Below, in pieces: positions 35,601 to 44,459 of a stretch of DNA of 64,000 bases (position 1 is its first letter; each line of letters starts with the position of its first letter). The position numbers and the translations under genes are program-made. Source of the stretch: Algoriphagus algorifonticola (GTDB lineage Bacteria; Bacteroidota; Bacteroidia; Cytophagales; Cyclobacteriaceae); the NCBI RefSeq assembly GCF_007655305.1, contig NZ_VLOG01000017.1, forward strand, positions 43,005 through 107,004. Direction: 5' to 3'. A model generated the notes under the pieces. That model saw nothing but the letters and a program-made list of their open reading frames with translations. It was not told where the DNA came from and made no database searches.

Positions 35601-35630
35601 CAAAGGTAAACATTCTTGTCTTGTTTTCAA
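35601..35630 (-). promoter_or_regulatory. mtaB promoter (TTG-N19-TACCTTTG)
   Basis: On the minus strand TTG (35630-35628), a spacer of exactly 19 bases and TACCTTTG (35608-35601) match the Bacteroidota primary-sigma consensus in full. The start of transcription would be about 18-20 bases before the GTG codon. Confidence 0.65.
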
Positions 35631-35769
35631 TTTTCCAATAATGAGACTAAAAAGTGGTTAAAATCGGGTGGATGCCTCCTAAAACACCATGTTTTATTGA
35701 AAAAAGTGTAAATTTTTGAAAAAAATGATTCAAAAATGAGGCAAAAGCATTTTGGAACACATATTTTTC

Positions 35770-35777
35770 TATTTTTG
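35770..35777 (+). promoter_or_regulatory. Candidate -7 element of the glutamine synthetase gene
   Basis: TATTTTTG matches TAnnTTTG, 30 bases before the ATG. An upstream TTTG at 35751-35754 is closer than usual (15 bases). Confidence 0.4.
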
Positions 35778-35807
35778 CTGGTACAATTTTAAACCACAAA
35801 TGTAGAT

Positions 35808-37970
35808 ATGGCAACACTAAGACAGCAGGCCTTGACAATGGTTCAAGGCAGACCGCGGGTACAAGTAACCCCGCCGGCCCCAAAAATTTCAGACTTCTTC
35901 GGTACAAATGTCTTCGGCATTAGCCAAATGAAGCAGTCTTTAGCTCCTTCAGTTTTCAAAAAAGTAATGGAAGCTGTAGACAAAGGAAGCAAAATCGATG
36001 TAGCAACCGCAGAAGAAGTAGCATCTGCTGTTAAAACTTGGGCATTGTCCAAAGGTGTTACACACTACACTCACTGGTTTCAGCCACTTACTGGCTCAAC
36101 TGCTGAAAAGCACGATTCATTTTTCGATGCTCATGCAGGTTTGGAAAAGTTCAAAGGTTCTGCTCTAGTTCAGCAAGAGCCGGATGCATCTTCTTTCCCT
36201 AACGGAGGTATTAGATCTACTTTCGAGGCTAGAGGATACACTGCTTGGGATCCTTCTTCTCCAATTTTCATTTTCGACAAGACGCTTTGTATTCCTACCA
36301 TCTTCGTTTCTTACACAGGAGAGGCATTGGATTACAAAACACCTTTGTTGAAGTCATTAGAAGCAATCAATGATGCAGCTGTACAGATTTGTCAGTTGTT
36401 TGATAGAAACGTTCGCAAAGTATCTCCATCTCTAGGTGTTGAGCAGGAGTATTTTGTGATCGATAAAGCACTTTACTCTGCTAGACCTGACTTGGTCATG
36501 GCTGGACGTTCTGTATTTGGACACAATCCTGCCAGAGGTCAGCAATTAGAAGATCATTACTTTGGTTCTATTCCTACCAGAGTGAAAGATTTCATGATGG
36601 ATTTTGAAATCGAAGCTCATAAGCTGGGTATTCCGGTTTCTACCCGTCACAATGAAGTAGCTCCAGGTCAATTTGAAGTTGCGCCGGTATTCGAAGAAAT
36701 CAATAAGGCGGTTGATCACAACCAATTATTGATGGATATGATGGAGAAAGTAGCTGAGAAGCATGGTTTGAAAGTTCTATTCCACGAAAAGCCATTTGCT
36801 GGTGTAAATGGATCAGGCAAGCATAACAACTGGTCTTTGATTACAGATACTGGAATCAACTTGTTCCAGCCAAGCAACTCTGCCCGTGAAAACTTGCAGT
36901 TCTTGACTTTCTTGGTAGCTACAGTGAAAGCTGTTTATGACAATTCAGATCTTTTGAGAGCTAGTATTGCTTCTGCAGGAAATGATTTCCGATTGGGTGC
37001 AAACGAAGCTCCTCCGGCAATTATCTCTGTATTCCTAGGGGAAACCTTGACAGCTATCTTGGATGAGTTGGAGAAAAACGGAAATATCAAGATTGAAAAA
37101 GGTGATAACATGTATATGAAATTGGGTATCTCTAAGATTCCTGAAATCATCTTGGATAACACTGATAGAAACAGAACTTCTCCATTTGCATTCACCGGAA
37201 ATAAATTTGAATTCCGTGCTGTAGGGTCAAGTGCAAACTGTGCAGGACCAATGGCTACTTTGAATGTCATCGTGGCTGAAGCATTGAAGACAATGGCCAA
37301 GGACATCGAAAAAGAAATCGAGTCTGGCAAAGAGAAGAAATTGGCGATTGTTAATGTATTGAGAAAATACATCAAGGAATCCAAGAAAGTAAGATTTGAA
37401 GGAGATGGATACTCTGAAGAATGGGAGAAAGAAGCTGCTAGGAGAGGTCTTTCTAACTTGAAGTCTACTCCTGAAGCTTTGGATGTTTATAGCAAAAAAT
37501 CCACCAAGGAGCTATTTGCAAAACACAATGTGATGAATGACCTGGAAGTTCATGCCCGTCATGAAATCATGTTGGAAAACTTCATCAAGAAGGTTCAAAT
37601 TGAAAGCCGTGTAATGGGTGATCTTGCTTTGAATCATGTGATCCCAACTGCTATTCTTTATCAAAACAAATTGATAGAAAATGCAAACGGTTTGAAAGGT
37701 CTAGGCTTAGATCATTCAGCAGCTGTAGAAACAATCAAAGAGGTTTCCAAGCACATCGAATCATTGAAGTCTAATGTGACTGCAATGACTGAGGCTAGAA
37801 AGCAGCTGAATAAGGAAGATGATATCGTAAAGAGAGCCAAAGGATATCAAACAGACGTAAAAGAAGCATACTTCGAGAAAATCCGATACGCTGTCGATAA
37901 ACTGGAGCTTTTGGTAGACGATGAGTCTTGGCCATTAGTGAAGTATAGAGAAATGCTCTTTATCAGATAA
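35808..37970 (+). CDS. glnN: Type III glutamine synthetase
   Basis: A 720-residue GSIII, the large dodecameric form frequent in Bacteroidota; it makes glutamine from glutamate, ammonia and ATP. The N-terminal block SDFFGTNVFGISQMKQSLAP and GVTHYTHWFQPLTGSTAEKH are specific to GSIII. The active-site regions LGVEQEYFVID, RHNEVAPGQFEVAPVFEE and the signature KPFAGVNGSGKHNNWS are all present, with NRTSPFAFTGNKFEFRAVGS later. It is a single-gene unit, flanked by its own promoter candidate and terminator. Codon use looks biased, as in a strongly expressed gene. Confidence 0.96.
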   Translation: MATLRQQALTMVQGRPRVQVTPPAPKISDFFGTNVFGISQMKQSLAPSVFKKVMEAVDKGSKIDVATAEEVASAVKTWALSKGVTHYTHWFQPLTGSTAEKHDSFFDAHAGLEKFKGSALVQQEPDASSFPNGGIRSTFEARGYTAWDPSSPIFIFDKTLCIPTIFVSYTGEALDYKTPLLKSLEAINDAAVQICQLFDRNVRKVSPSLGVEQEYFVIDKALYSARPDLVMAGRSVFGHNPARGQQLEDHYFGSIPTRVKDFMMDFEIEAHKLGIPVSTRHNEVAPGQFEVAPVFEEINKAVDHNQLLMDMMEKVAEKHGLKVLFHEKPFAGVNGSGKHNNWSLITDTGINLFQPSNSARENLQFLTFLVATVKAVYDNSDLLRASIASAGNDFRLGANEAPPAIISVFLGETLTAILDELEKNGNIKIEKGDNMYMKLGISKIPEIILDNTDRNRTSPFAFTGNKFEFRAVGSSANCAGPMATLNVIVAEALKTMAKDIEKEIESGKEKKLAIVNVLRKYIKESKKVRFEGDGYSEEWEKEAARRGLSNLKSTPEALDVYSKKSTKELFAKHNVMNDLEVHARHEIMLENFIKKVQIESRVMGDLALNHVIPTAILYQNKLIENANGLKGLGLDHSAAVETIKEVSKHIESLKSNVTAMTEARKQLNKEDDIVKRAKGYQTDVKEAYFEKIRYAVDKLELLVDDESWPLVKYREMLFIR

Positions 37971-37990
37971 GAGAGAAATATAATTTAAGA

Positions 37991-38017
37991 AAGCCACCTT
38001 CTGGGTGGCTTTTTTTG
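37991..38017 (+). terminator. Rho-independent terminator of glutamine synthetase
   Basis: AAGCCACC/GGTGGCTT stem with a five-base loop and a T run, 21 bases after the stop codon. Confidence 0.9.
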
Positions 38018-38167
38018 TTTATGGAACTTTTAAATCCCATTCTGAAAGGCGTTAAAAAAAATTCTTAGTTATAATTTTCACTTTTCTAATTTTTCATTAA
38101 ACTATTTTTTGAATTTTTAAATTTAAATTAATGAAGTTTGAATACTGAGCAGATAATTTTAATACTG

Positions 38168-38182
38168 ATCCCTACTAGGGAT
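38168..38182. promoter_or_regulatory. Perfect palindrome ATCCCTA-C-TAGGGAT
   Basis: A 15-bp symmetric site in A+T-rich surroundings, 337 bp upstream of susC. It could be a regulator site; there is no evidence beyond symmetry. Confidence 0.35.
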
Positions 38183-38349
38183 TTATTTGTTTAATAAGAA
38201 TCTACTCTTAAAGAAAAATAAAATTTCAAAAACGGACACTTTTAAAAAAAAATTAAAGAAGAAATACAATTTTGATAAAAAAAATCATAGAATTGTTTTT
38301 AATATTTTTATTAATTTTTAGCTTTACCCAATAGAGTTGCGTTTAAGGT

Positions 38350-38386
38350 CTGATATACAAGATAAGGCATGGTGTATCAGTTTTTT
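38350..38386 (+). terminator. Possible leader attenuator or small-RNA terminator upstream of susC
   Basis: CTGATATAC (38350-38358) pairs with GTGTATCAG (38372-38380), nine pairs including one G-U, loop of 13 bases, followed by six T. It reads as an intrinsic terminator on the plus strand, 134 bp before the susC start codon, with no gene ending nearby. It may end a short leader RNA. Confidence 0.45.
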
Positions 38387-38519
38387 ATCAAATGTTTTGA
38401 TTGTAAAAATTTATAAAAGCCAAATTTTATGAAAATCGGTAGGCTGCCAATTTTATTTCACAAAAACCCGGGGAACCGGAATTCCAATTCAATTTATTTC
38501 TAACCCTTTATTACCAGCT

Positions 38520-41500
38520 ATGAGAAAAATTTTATCGATCTCGTATGGGCTAGCCTTTTTGCTCTTTTTGAGTTTGCAGGCATATGCCCAGAATCGCATC
38601 CTGACAGGCACTGTCGTGGGTGAGACGGATGGTTTGCCCATCCCTGGGGTGACAGTCTTAGATAAGACTAACCAGACCGGGACGACCACAGATGTGGACG
38701 GCAAGTACTCTATCAGTGTCAATTCGAATTCAGTTTTAGTCTTTTCTTTTATAGGTTATGCGACTAAGGAATTTACTGTTGGCAATCAGTCTGTTTTAAA
38801 TGTTACACTTTCTGAGGACGTTTCTGACCTAAGTGAATTTGTTGTGACTTCATTTGGTATGGAGCGTGACAAAAAAGCATTAGGATACTCAGTCACTCAA
38901 TTATCTGGAGACAAGTTCACAGAATCTAGGGCTATCAACTTAGGAAATGCTCTTACAGGAAAAGTAGCAGGGGTAAATGTTACTCCTCCGGCAACAGGAG
39001 CGGCAGGTTCAACTCGTGTTGTAATTCGGGGTGGATCTTCTCTAACAGGAAATGATCAGCCTTTATATGTAGTGAATGGCGTTCCTATTGAATCAGGCAA
39101 CTTAGGCTCAGCAGGCCTTTGGGGTGGAAATGATGCAGGTGATGGATTAGCAGCGATTAATCCAGATGATATTGAGAGTCTTTCTGTATTAAAAGGGAAT
39201 ACAGCCGCTGCATTGTATGGTGCCAGAGCTGCTAATGGTGTAATCTTGATTACAACCAAGGCTGGTCGCGCCAGAAAAGGTGTGGGGGTCTCTTTCAACT
39301 CCAATTTCACTGTAGAAAGTGTAGTGGACCAAACCAATTTCCAGAGAATTTATGGCCCTGGTCAGGATGGCAGAAAGCCATTGACTCAGGATGAAGCAAT
39401 CAATACTGCAAATAATGGCTGGGGAAGCAGATACGATGGTTCCCAGACAATTCAATTTGATGGACAGCAAAGACCTTATTCTTATTTAGGTGAAGATTTT
39501 ACTGATTTCTACAACATGGGTAAAACTTGGAATAACTCCATTGCTCTTTTTGGTGGAAATGAAAATACCACTTATCGTTTCTCATTTTCCAATTTGGACA
39601 ACAGAGATGTAGTTCCAAATGCTGGCTTCACCAGAAATGTTGCCAATATCAATGTGAATAGCAAGCAGGGAAAATTCACATTGGCCGTAACTGGACAATA
39701 CTCTAAGCAAAATGCTGAAAATAGACCTAGACTTTCTGATTCGCCAGGAAATGCCAACTTCTCAATGGTTGTAAAGCCGGGTAATATTCCTTTGGACGTG
39801 ATCAAAGGGGATCCAAATAAGCCTGGAGCTTTGCCTGACGGAACTGAATTGAGATATCAGTCCAATGTTTTCCAAACCAACCCATATTGGGCTGTTTACC
39901 AATGGGGAAGAGAAGACGTAACTGATCGAGTATTGGGCAATATGTCTTTGAAATATGATTTCACGGATTGGTTGTATGCTCAGGGTAGATTTGGTACGGA
40001 CTTCCAAGTTAGAGATGAATATGCTTTTGAAGCATATGGGACCGCATTTAAACCAAGAGGTAGTTATAACACTACCATGACTACTATTCGAGAAAATAAT
40101 GCAGACCTATTAATTGGTTTCGATAAATCTTTTGGAGATTTTGATGTAGATGGTTTTGTAGGTTCTAACATCATGAGAAGAACCATAGAAAATCAAAGAG
40201 GTGGTGGGAATGATCTTGTTGTTCCTTTCTTCCACTCTGTGACGAACGTAGCTGCTCCGACTTTCGGGTACGGTTTTTCTGAATTGGGAATCAATTCATA
40301 TTTCGCTGCAGCAAATGTGGGCTATAAAAACATGATCTTCTTGAATTTAACAGGACGACAGGATCAGTTTTCTACTCTTTCTCCGGCAAATAGTAAGTTG
40401 TTTTACCCTTCAGTAGGCCTTTCCGCAGTAATTTCTGACATGCTTGAAATGCCAAATTTTGTCACTTTCGCAAAATTGAGAGGTAACTGGGGACAAGTTG
40501 GTGGTGGAGCCCCGAATCCTTATGCATTGAACTTGACTTATGGACTAGTTGGAGCAGGACACTTGGGGGCTAATTTAGGGCAGATTAACAATGGCTCAAT
40601 TCCAAACGCAAACCTAGCACCATATACGTCTACTGAATACGAAATTGGAGCTGATATCCGATTTATGGATAATCGTTTGGGTATCGATGTCGCTTACTAC
40701 AAAAGGAGAACCTCTGACGATATCCTTGCCACTGGAATCTCGGCTACTTCCGGCTTTGGATCCACCACTGTTAATATTGGTGAGCTGGAGAATAGAGGTA
40801 TTGAACTCTTGGTTAATGCGACTCCAGTTATGGGAGCATTTAGATGGGATATCTCATTCAACTTTGCCAATAATCAATCTGAAGTATTGAGTTTGGGAAC
40901 GAATGCAGCTGGAGACCCAATCGAGTTTATCAACTTGGATGAAGCCAGAACGAGAAGAGAAAGAATCAGACACATTGTTGGTCAGCCTTTGGGTATGATA
41001 TCGGGTTTTAAGCATTTGGAAATCAACGGGCAAAAAGTTTACGATGCTAATGGATTCCCCGTAACAACTAATGGCTATGAAACTATTGCTGAGGGTCGTC
41101 ATCCAATTTCCGGAGGTATTACCAATACTTTCTCTTATAAAGGATTCCGATTAATGGCCTTGATTGACTTTAGACAAGGCGGTTCAATTATGTCAGGAAC
41201 AGACTATTTCGCCTATCAATATGGATTACATCAAAATACACTGAATGGGCGTGATGGAAACTTGACAGTGACCGGAGTGACTCCTGAAGGAACTCCTAAA
41301 AGCTGGACAATTCCTGCAGACCCTTCCGATCCTACCAAGTACCTGATTGACAATTATTGGCAGCGATATGCCCAGGTGACTGAGAATATTGTCTATGATG
41401 CTTCATTTGCCAAACTGAGAGAATTCTCTTTTGGATATACCTTCCCGAGAGCATTCATCGAACGCACTCCATTTCAGTCATTGTCACTGTCTTTGGTGGG

Positions 41501-41645
41501 AAGAAACTTGGCTATTCTTTGGAAAAACACTCCTAACATAGACCCTGAAGCAGCTTACACTACTTCTGGAAATGCCCAAGGTTTGGAGTTTTTCTCTGTA
41601 CCAGCAAACAGAAGCTTTGGATTTAATCTATCTGCTAACTTCTAA
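38520..41645 (+). CDS. SusC/RagA-type TonB-dependent outer-membrane transporter
   Basis: A 1041-residue outer-membrane protein. Signal peptide at 1-23 (ending AYAQ), a carboxypeptidase-D-regulatory-like domain at about 28-110 (GTVVGETDGLPIPGVTVLDK), a plug domain at about 115-240 (NLGNALTGKVAGVNVTPPAT, SSLTGNDQPLYVVNGVPIES) and a 22-stranded barrel finishing in FGFNLSANF. The partner SusD follows by 28 bp. Together they import oligosaccharides; the neighbouring GH18 points to chitin-type oligomers. There is no N-terminal STN domain, so it does not signal through an anti-sigma factor directly. Confidence 0.95.
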   Translation: MRKILSISYGLAFLLFLSLQAYAQNRILTGTVVGETDGLPIPGVTVLDKTNQTGTTTDVDGKYSISVNSNSVLVFSFIGYATKEFTVGNQSVLNVTLSEDVSDLSEFVVTSFGMERDKKALGYSVTQLSGDKFTESRAINLGNALTGKVAGVNVTPPATGAAGSTRVVIRGGSSLTGNDQPLYVVNGVPIESGNLGSAGLWGGNDAGDGLAAINPDDIESLSVLKGNTAAALYGARAANGVILITTKAGRARKGVGVSFNSNFTVESVVDQTNFQRIYGPGQDGRKPLTQDEAINTANNGWGSRYDGSQTIQFDGQQRPYSYLGEDFTDFYNMGKTWNNSIALFGGNENTTYRFSFSNLDNRDVVPNAGFTRNVANINVNSKQGKFTLAVTGQYSKQNAENRPRLSDSPGNANFSMVVKPGNIPLDVIKGDPNKPGALPDGTELRYQSNVFQTNPYWAVYQWGREDVTDRVLGNMSLKYDFTDWLYAQGRFGTDFQVRDEYAFEAYGTAFKPRGSYNTTMTTIRENNADLLIGFDKSFGDFDVDGFVGSNIMRRTIENQRGGGNDLVVPFFHSVTNVAAPTFGYGFSELGINSYFAAANVGYKNMIFLNLTGRQDQFSTLSPANSKLFYPSVGLSAVISDMLEMPNFVTFAKLRGNWGQVGGGAPNPYALNLTYGLVGAGHLGANLGQINNGSIPNANLAPYTSTEYEIGADIRFMDNRLGIDVAYYKRRTSDDILATGISATSGFGSTTVNIGELENRGIELLVNATPVMGAFRWDISFNFANNQSEVLSLGTNAAGDPIEFINLDEARTRRERIRHIVGQPLGMISGFKHLEINGQKVYDANGFPVTTNGYETIAEGRHPISGGITNTFSYKGFRLMALIDFRQGGSIMSGTDYFAYQYGLHQNTLNGRDGNLTVTGVTPEGTPKSWTIPADPSDPTKYLIDNYWQRYAQVTENIVYDASFAKLREFSFGYTFPRAFIERTPFQSLSLSLVGRNLAILWKNTPNIDPEAAYTTSGNAQGLEFFSVPANRSFGFNLSANF

Positions 41646-41673
41646 GTCGGTTCAACCCTAAACTATTGAAACA

Positions 41674-43239
41674 ATGAGAATTTTAAATAAAATGACCGGT
41701 CTGGTGTTGGCTTCCTTGCTTTTTGCTACTTCTTGTAGCGAACAGGACTTACTTGACCTAAACGTGAATCAAAATGCAGTCGAGGATATCGACATGCAAT
41801 ACCTCTTTTCTTTGGCGACTTTGAGAATCGGAGGGGAATATGAAAATACCCGTGCCAATATGTTGTATGCAGCGACTATGATACAGCATACAGCTTCTAC
41901 TGCGGGCTATTTCAGCGGAGATAAGTATTTCTATTCTGCCCAGTATTCCGGTGCATATATGGAAAGACATTTCACCGATGTGATCCGTCTCTTTTCCGAA
42001 GTAATCCGAAAAACCAAGGATAAGCCAAATGAGGCAAATGTAAATGCTGCGGCAACTATACTTCGAACTTTTGACCTATTAAGAATGACCGATATGTATG
42101 GAGATATTCCTTACACGCAGGCAGGTTATGGTTTGGAAGGTGAGCAAAACTGGTTTCCAGCGTATGAGCCACAAAAGGAAGTTTATTACAAAATGATCGA
42201 TGACCTTAAGGCCGCTAGGGATAAATTTTCTTCTTCTGCAAGACCTTTAGGAGTTCAGGATTTTATTTATGGTGGAGATATCACCAAGTGGAAAAAGTTT
42301 GCTAATTCTCTATTGATGAGAATGGCAATGAGAATGAGCAATGTAGATCCAACTAAAGCTCAGGAAGTTTTCACTGAAGCAAATAGTAGCGGTGCATTTA
42401 CCAGCAATGACGATATTGCTTTTATCCATTATGCACCAGGGCCTCAAGGGGTTAATAGAAACGGTTTAAATGACGGGTATTGGAATACCTACAAGTACTC
42501 TAGAGACTGTAAGATTTCCAAAACATTCATGGACTGGATGAATGCCAATAATGATCCAAGAAAAATGATCATTACAGGTGGAATAGGGAATCCGGAAAAT
42601 GCATCCACTTGGATAACTGCTCCTGAAGAACAGATAGGGATGCCAAACGGATACAATTCTACTAATATTAGAGATGTTGTTGCTCCTGGAACTTTGGATC
42701 GTTTTACGATTGTTCAGCAAAACTTCTCTATGTTGAATTTGAAATATTTGGATTGGGAAGACCCTTATTACTTGATTTCTTATGCTGAAGTTGAGCTGAT
42801 GAAAGCTGAAGCAGCATTAAAAGGCTGGATCAATACCAGCGCTGAATCTCATTTCTCAGCAGGAGTGGCAGCAGCAATCAATTCATGGGTATATTTTGAT
42901 CCTGACTTCTCAGTGCCTGCTAATGAAGTTTCTGCCTATATCGCTGGAAGAGGATTTGCAGCGGCATCAAATCAGGATAAGTTACGTTTGATAGGTGAAG
43001 AATATTGGGCAGCTACCTTTTTGAACGACATTGAGTCTTGGTCTAACTGGAGAAGGACGGGTTATCCAACTTTGACGCCTACACAAGATCCTAATGCATT
43101 TGAAGGGAATTTTATCCCAAGAAGGTTGAGATATTGGGAATCAGAGATCGGCTCTAATCCTGAAAACTATCAAGCGGCCACTTCAAGAATGGGTGGTGAT
43201 TTATTTGCTACCAGAGTTTGGTGGGACGGAGGAAATTAA
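41674..43239 (+). CDS. SusD/RagB-family surface lipoprotein
   Basis: A 521-residue lipoprotein. The signal peptide ends in the lipobox LFATSC (Cys about residue 21). The sequence fits the SusD-like_2 group: FSLATLRIGGEYENTRANML, the TPR-like helices (AAATILRTFDLLRMTDMYGDIPYTQA), FANSLLMRMAMRMSNVDPTK and YAEVELMKAEAALKG. SusD binds the glycan on the cell surface and lids the SusC barrel. It is directly downstream of the SusC gene. A strong terminator at 43261-43298 separates it from the GH18 gene. Confidence 0.94.
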   Translation: MRILNKMTGLVLASLLFATSCSEQDLLDLNVNQNAVEDIDMQYLFSLATLRIGGEYENTRANMLYAATMIQHTASTAGYFSGDKYFYSAQYSGAYMERHFTDVIRLFSEVIRKTKDKPNEANVNAAATILRTFDLLRMTDMYGDIPYTQAGYGLEGEQNWFPAYEPQKEVYYKMIDDLKAARDKFSSSARPLGVQDFIYGGDITKWKKFANSLLMRMAMRMSNVDPTKAQEVFTEANSSGAFTSNDDIAFIHYAPGPQGVNRNGLNDGYWNTYKYSRDCKISKTFMDWMNANNDPRKMIITGGIGNPENASTWITAPEEQIGMPNGYNSTNIRDVVAPGTLDRFTIVQQNFSMLNLKYLDWEDPYYLISYAEVELMKAEAALKGWINTSAESHFSAGVAAAINSWVYFDPDFSVPANEVSAYIAGRGFAAASNQDKLRLIGEEYWAATFLNDIESWSNWRRTGYPTLTPTQDPNAFEGNFIPRRLRYWESEIGSNPENYQAATSRMGGDLFATRVWWDGGN

Positions 43240-43260
43240 TCCTCATCTTTCTTAATTTTG

Positions 43261-43298
43261 ACAGAGGTTTTGATGAATTTCAAAGCCTCTGTTTTTTT
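43261..43298 (+). terminator. Terminator between susD and the GH18 gene
   Basis: A 12-pair stem, ACAGAGGTTTTG with CAAAGCCTCTGT (one G-U pair), loop of eight bases and seven T. It lies 22 bases after the SusD stop and ends 20 bases before the GH18 ATG. Confidence 0.88.
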
Positions 43299-43317
43299 AA
43301 TCCTAAATTGAATCTCT

Positions 43318-44448
43318 ATGAGACTATCTTTCATCTTCCTAGCTATTTTGATTTTCAGTTGTGCTCCCAAAGAAGAAGTACAAGACTATCCGGAAAAAGA
43401 TTACCACATAGTAGGCTATGTGGCAGGATGGAAAAATATCAATCCAAAAAAAATCCCTGCAGATAAGTTAACACATATCAACTATGCATTTGCAGATGTG
43501 AAAGATGGGATAGTCACCCATATTGATGACAGAAAGACTAAAGACAGCACCAATTTAGCTGCTTTACAATCCCTTAAACTTATTAATCCTGATTTAAAAA
43601 TTCTTATTTCAATTGGAGGTTGGACAAGATCCAAAGGCTTTTCTGATGCGGTTTTGACTGCAGAAGGAATAGAGAAATTGACAGATTCAGGAGTTGAATT
43701 TTTAAAAAAATACCAATTGGATGGATTAGATTTCGACTGGGAATATCCAGGTTTGCCCGGTGATAATAACCCTTACCGAGCAGAAGATAGAGACAATTTT
43801 GTAGCCATGCTCAAGAGTTTTCGTTCAGCTTTGGACTCTCTTGGAGCATTGGACAATAGACACTATTTGATGACTATTGCTTCGGGAGGATTTAGAAAAT
43901 ATCTGGAAGTCAATAATATGGCAGAAGCTCAACAGTATTTGGATTTCATCAACATAATGGCTTATGATTTTTATACTGCCGGAGATCAAACTACGGGGCA
44001 TCATGCAAATCTATATCCCAATGGAAGTAAAGAAAGGTCAGCCCAAACAGCAGTAAAGGAGCATATCGAATTTGGAATACCTGCTGAAAAACTAGTTTTG
44101 GGAGTTCCATTTTATGGACGGATGTGGAAAGGGGTAGATTCTGCTGAAAATGGTCTTTTTCAAGCTGGAAATTTTGAAATGGGGCTTCCTTATCATCAAA
44201 TCAACGCACTTTCAAAAAACTCCTCTTACAGCAGATTTTGGGATACGAAAGCCTCTGCTCCCTACCTGTTTTCACCATTGGATTCTACCTGGATTACTTT
44301 CGAGGATGAAGAATCAATCAAAGCAAAAATGAAATTTGTCAAAGAAAATCAACTGGCAGGGGCCATGTTTTGGGAACTTTCTGAGGATAACACAGGAACT
44401 TTACTTACTACTCTTTATAAATCTTTGAATCCTGCCGATACTAATTAA
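43318..44448 (+). CDS. Glycoside hydrolase family 18 (chitinase-like) lipoprotein
   Basis: A 376-residue lipoprotein. The lipobox IFSC puts the lipidated Cys at residue 15. The mature part is one GH18 barrel: IVGYVAGWKNIN at the first strand, LTHINYAFADVKDG, ILISIGGWTRSKGFSD, and the catalytic DGLDFDWEYPG (Asp135, Asp138, Asp140, acid Glu142). INIMAYDFYTAGDQTTGHHA and AMFWELSEDNTGTLL are the later conserved strands. GH18 enzymes cleave beta-1,4 bonds between N-acetylglucosamine units in chitin or peptidoglycan-type glycans. It sits in the SusCD locus and is probably on the cell surface or in the periplasm. Confidence 0.94.
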   Translation: MRLSFIFLAILIFSCAPKEEVQDYPEKDYHIVGYVAGWKNINPKKIPADKLTHINYAFADVKDGIVTHIDDRKTKDSTNLAALQSLKLINPDLKILISIGGWTRSKGFSDAVLTAEGIEKLTDSGVEFLKKYQLDGLDFDWEYPGLPGDNNPYRAEDRDNFVAMLKSFRSALDSLGALDNRHYLMTIASGGFRKYLEVNNMAEAQQYLDFINIMAYDFYTAGDQTTGHHANLYPNGSKERSAQTAVKEHIEFGIPAEKLVLGVPFYGRMWKGVDSAENGLFQAGNFEMGLPYHQINALSKNSSYSRFWDTKASAPYLFSPLDSTWITFEDEESIKAKMKFVKENQLAGAMFWELSEDNTGTLLTTLYKSLNPADTN

Positions 44449-44459
44449 TCAATCTTGGA

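Larger units (their letters stand above)
37971..38519. other. 549-bp intergenic region before susC
   Basis: This very A+T-rich gap holds the terminator of glutamine synthetase, a perfect 7-bp palindrome at 38168-38182, and a hairpin with U-tract at 38350-38386 listed separately. No open frame of note and no clear TTG-N19-TAnnTTTG promoter was found. Confidence 0.7.
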
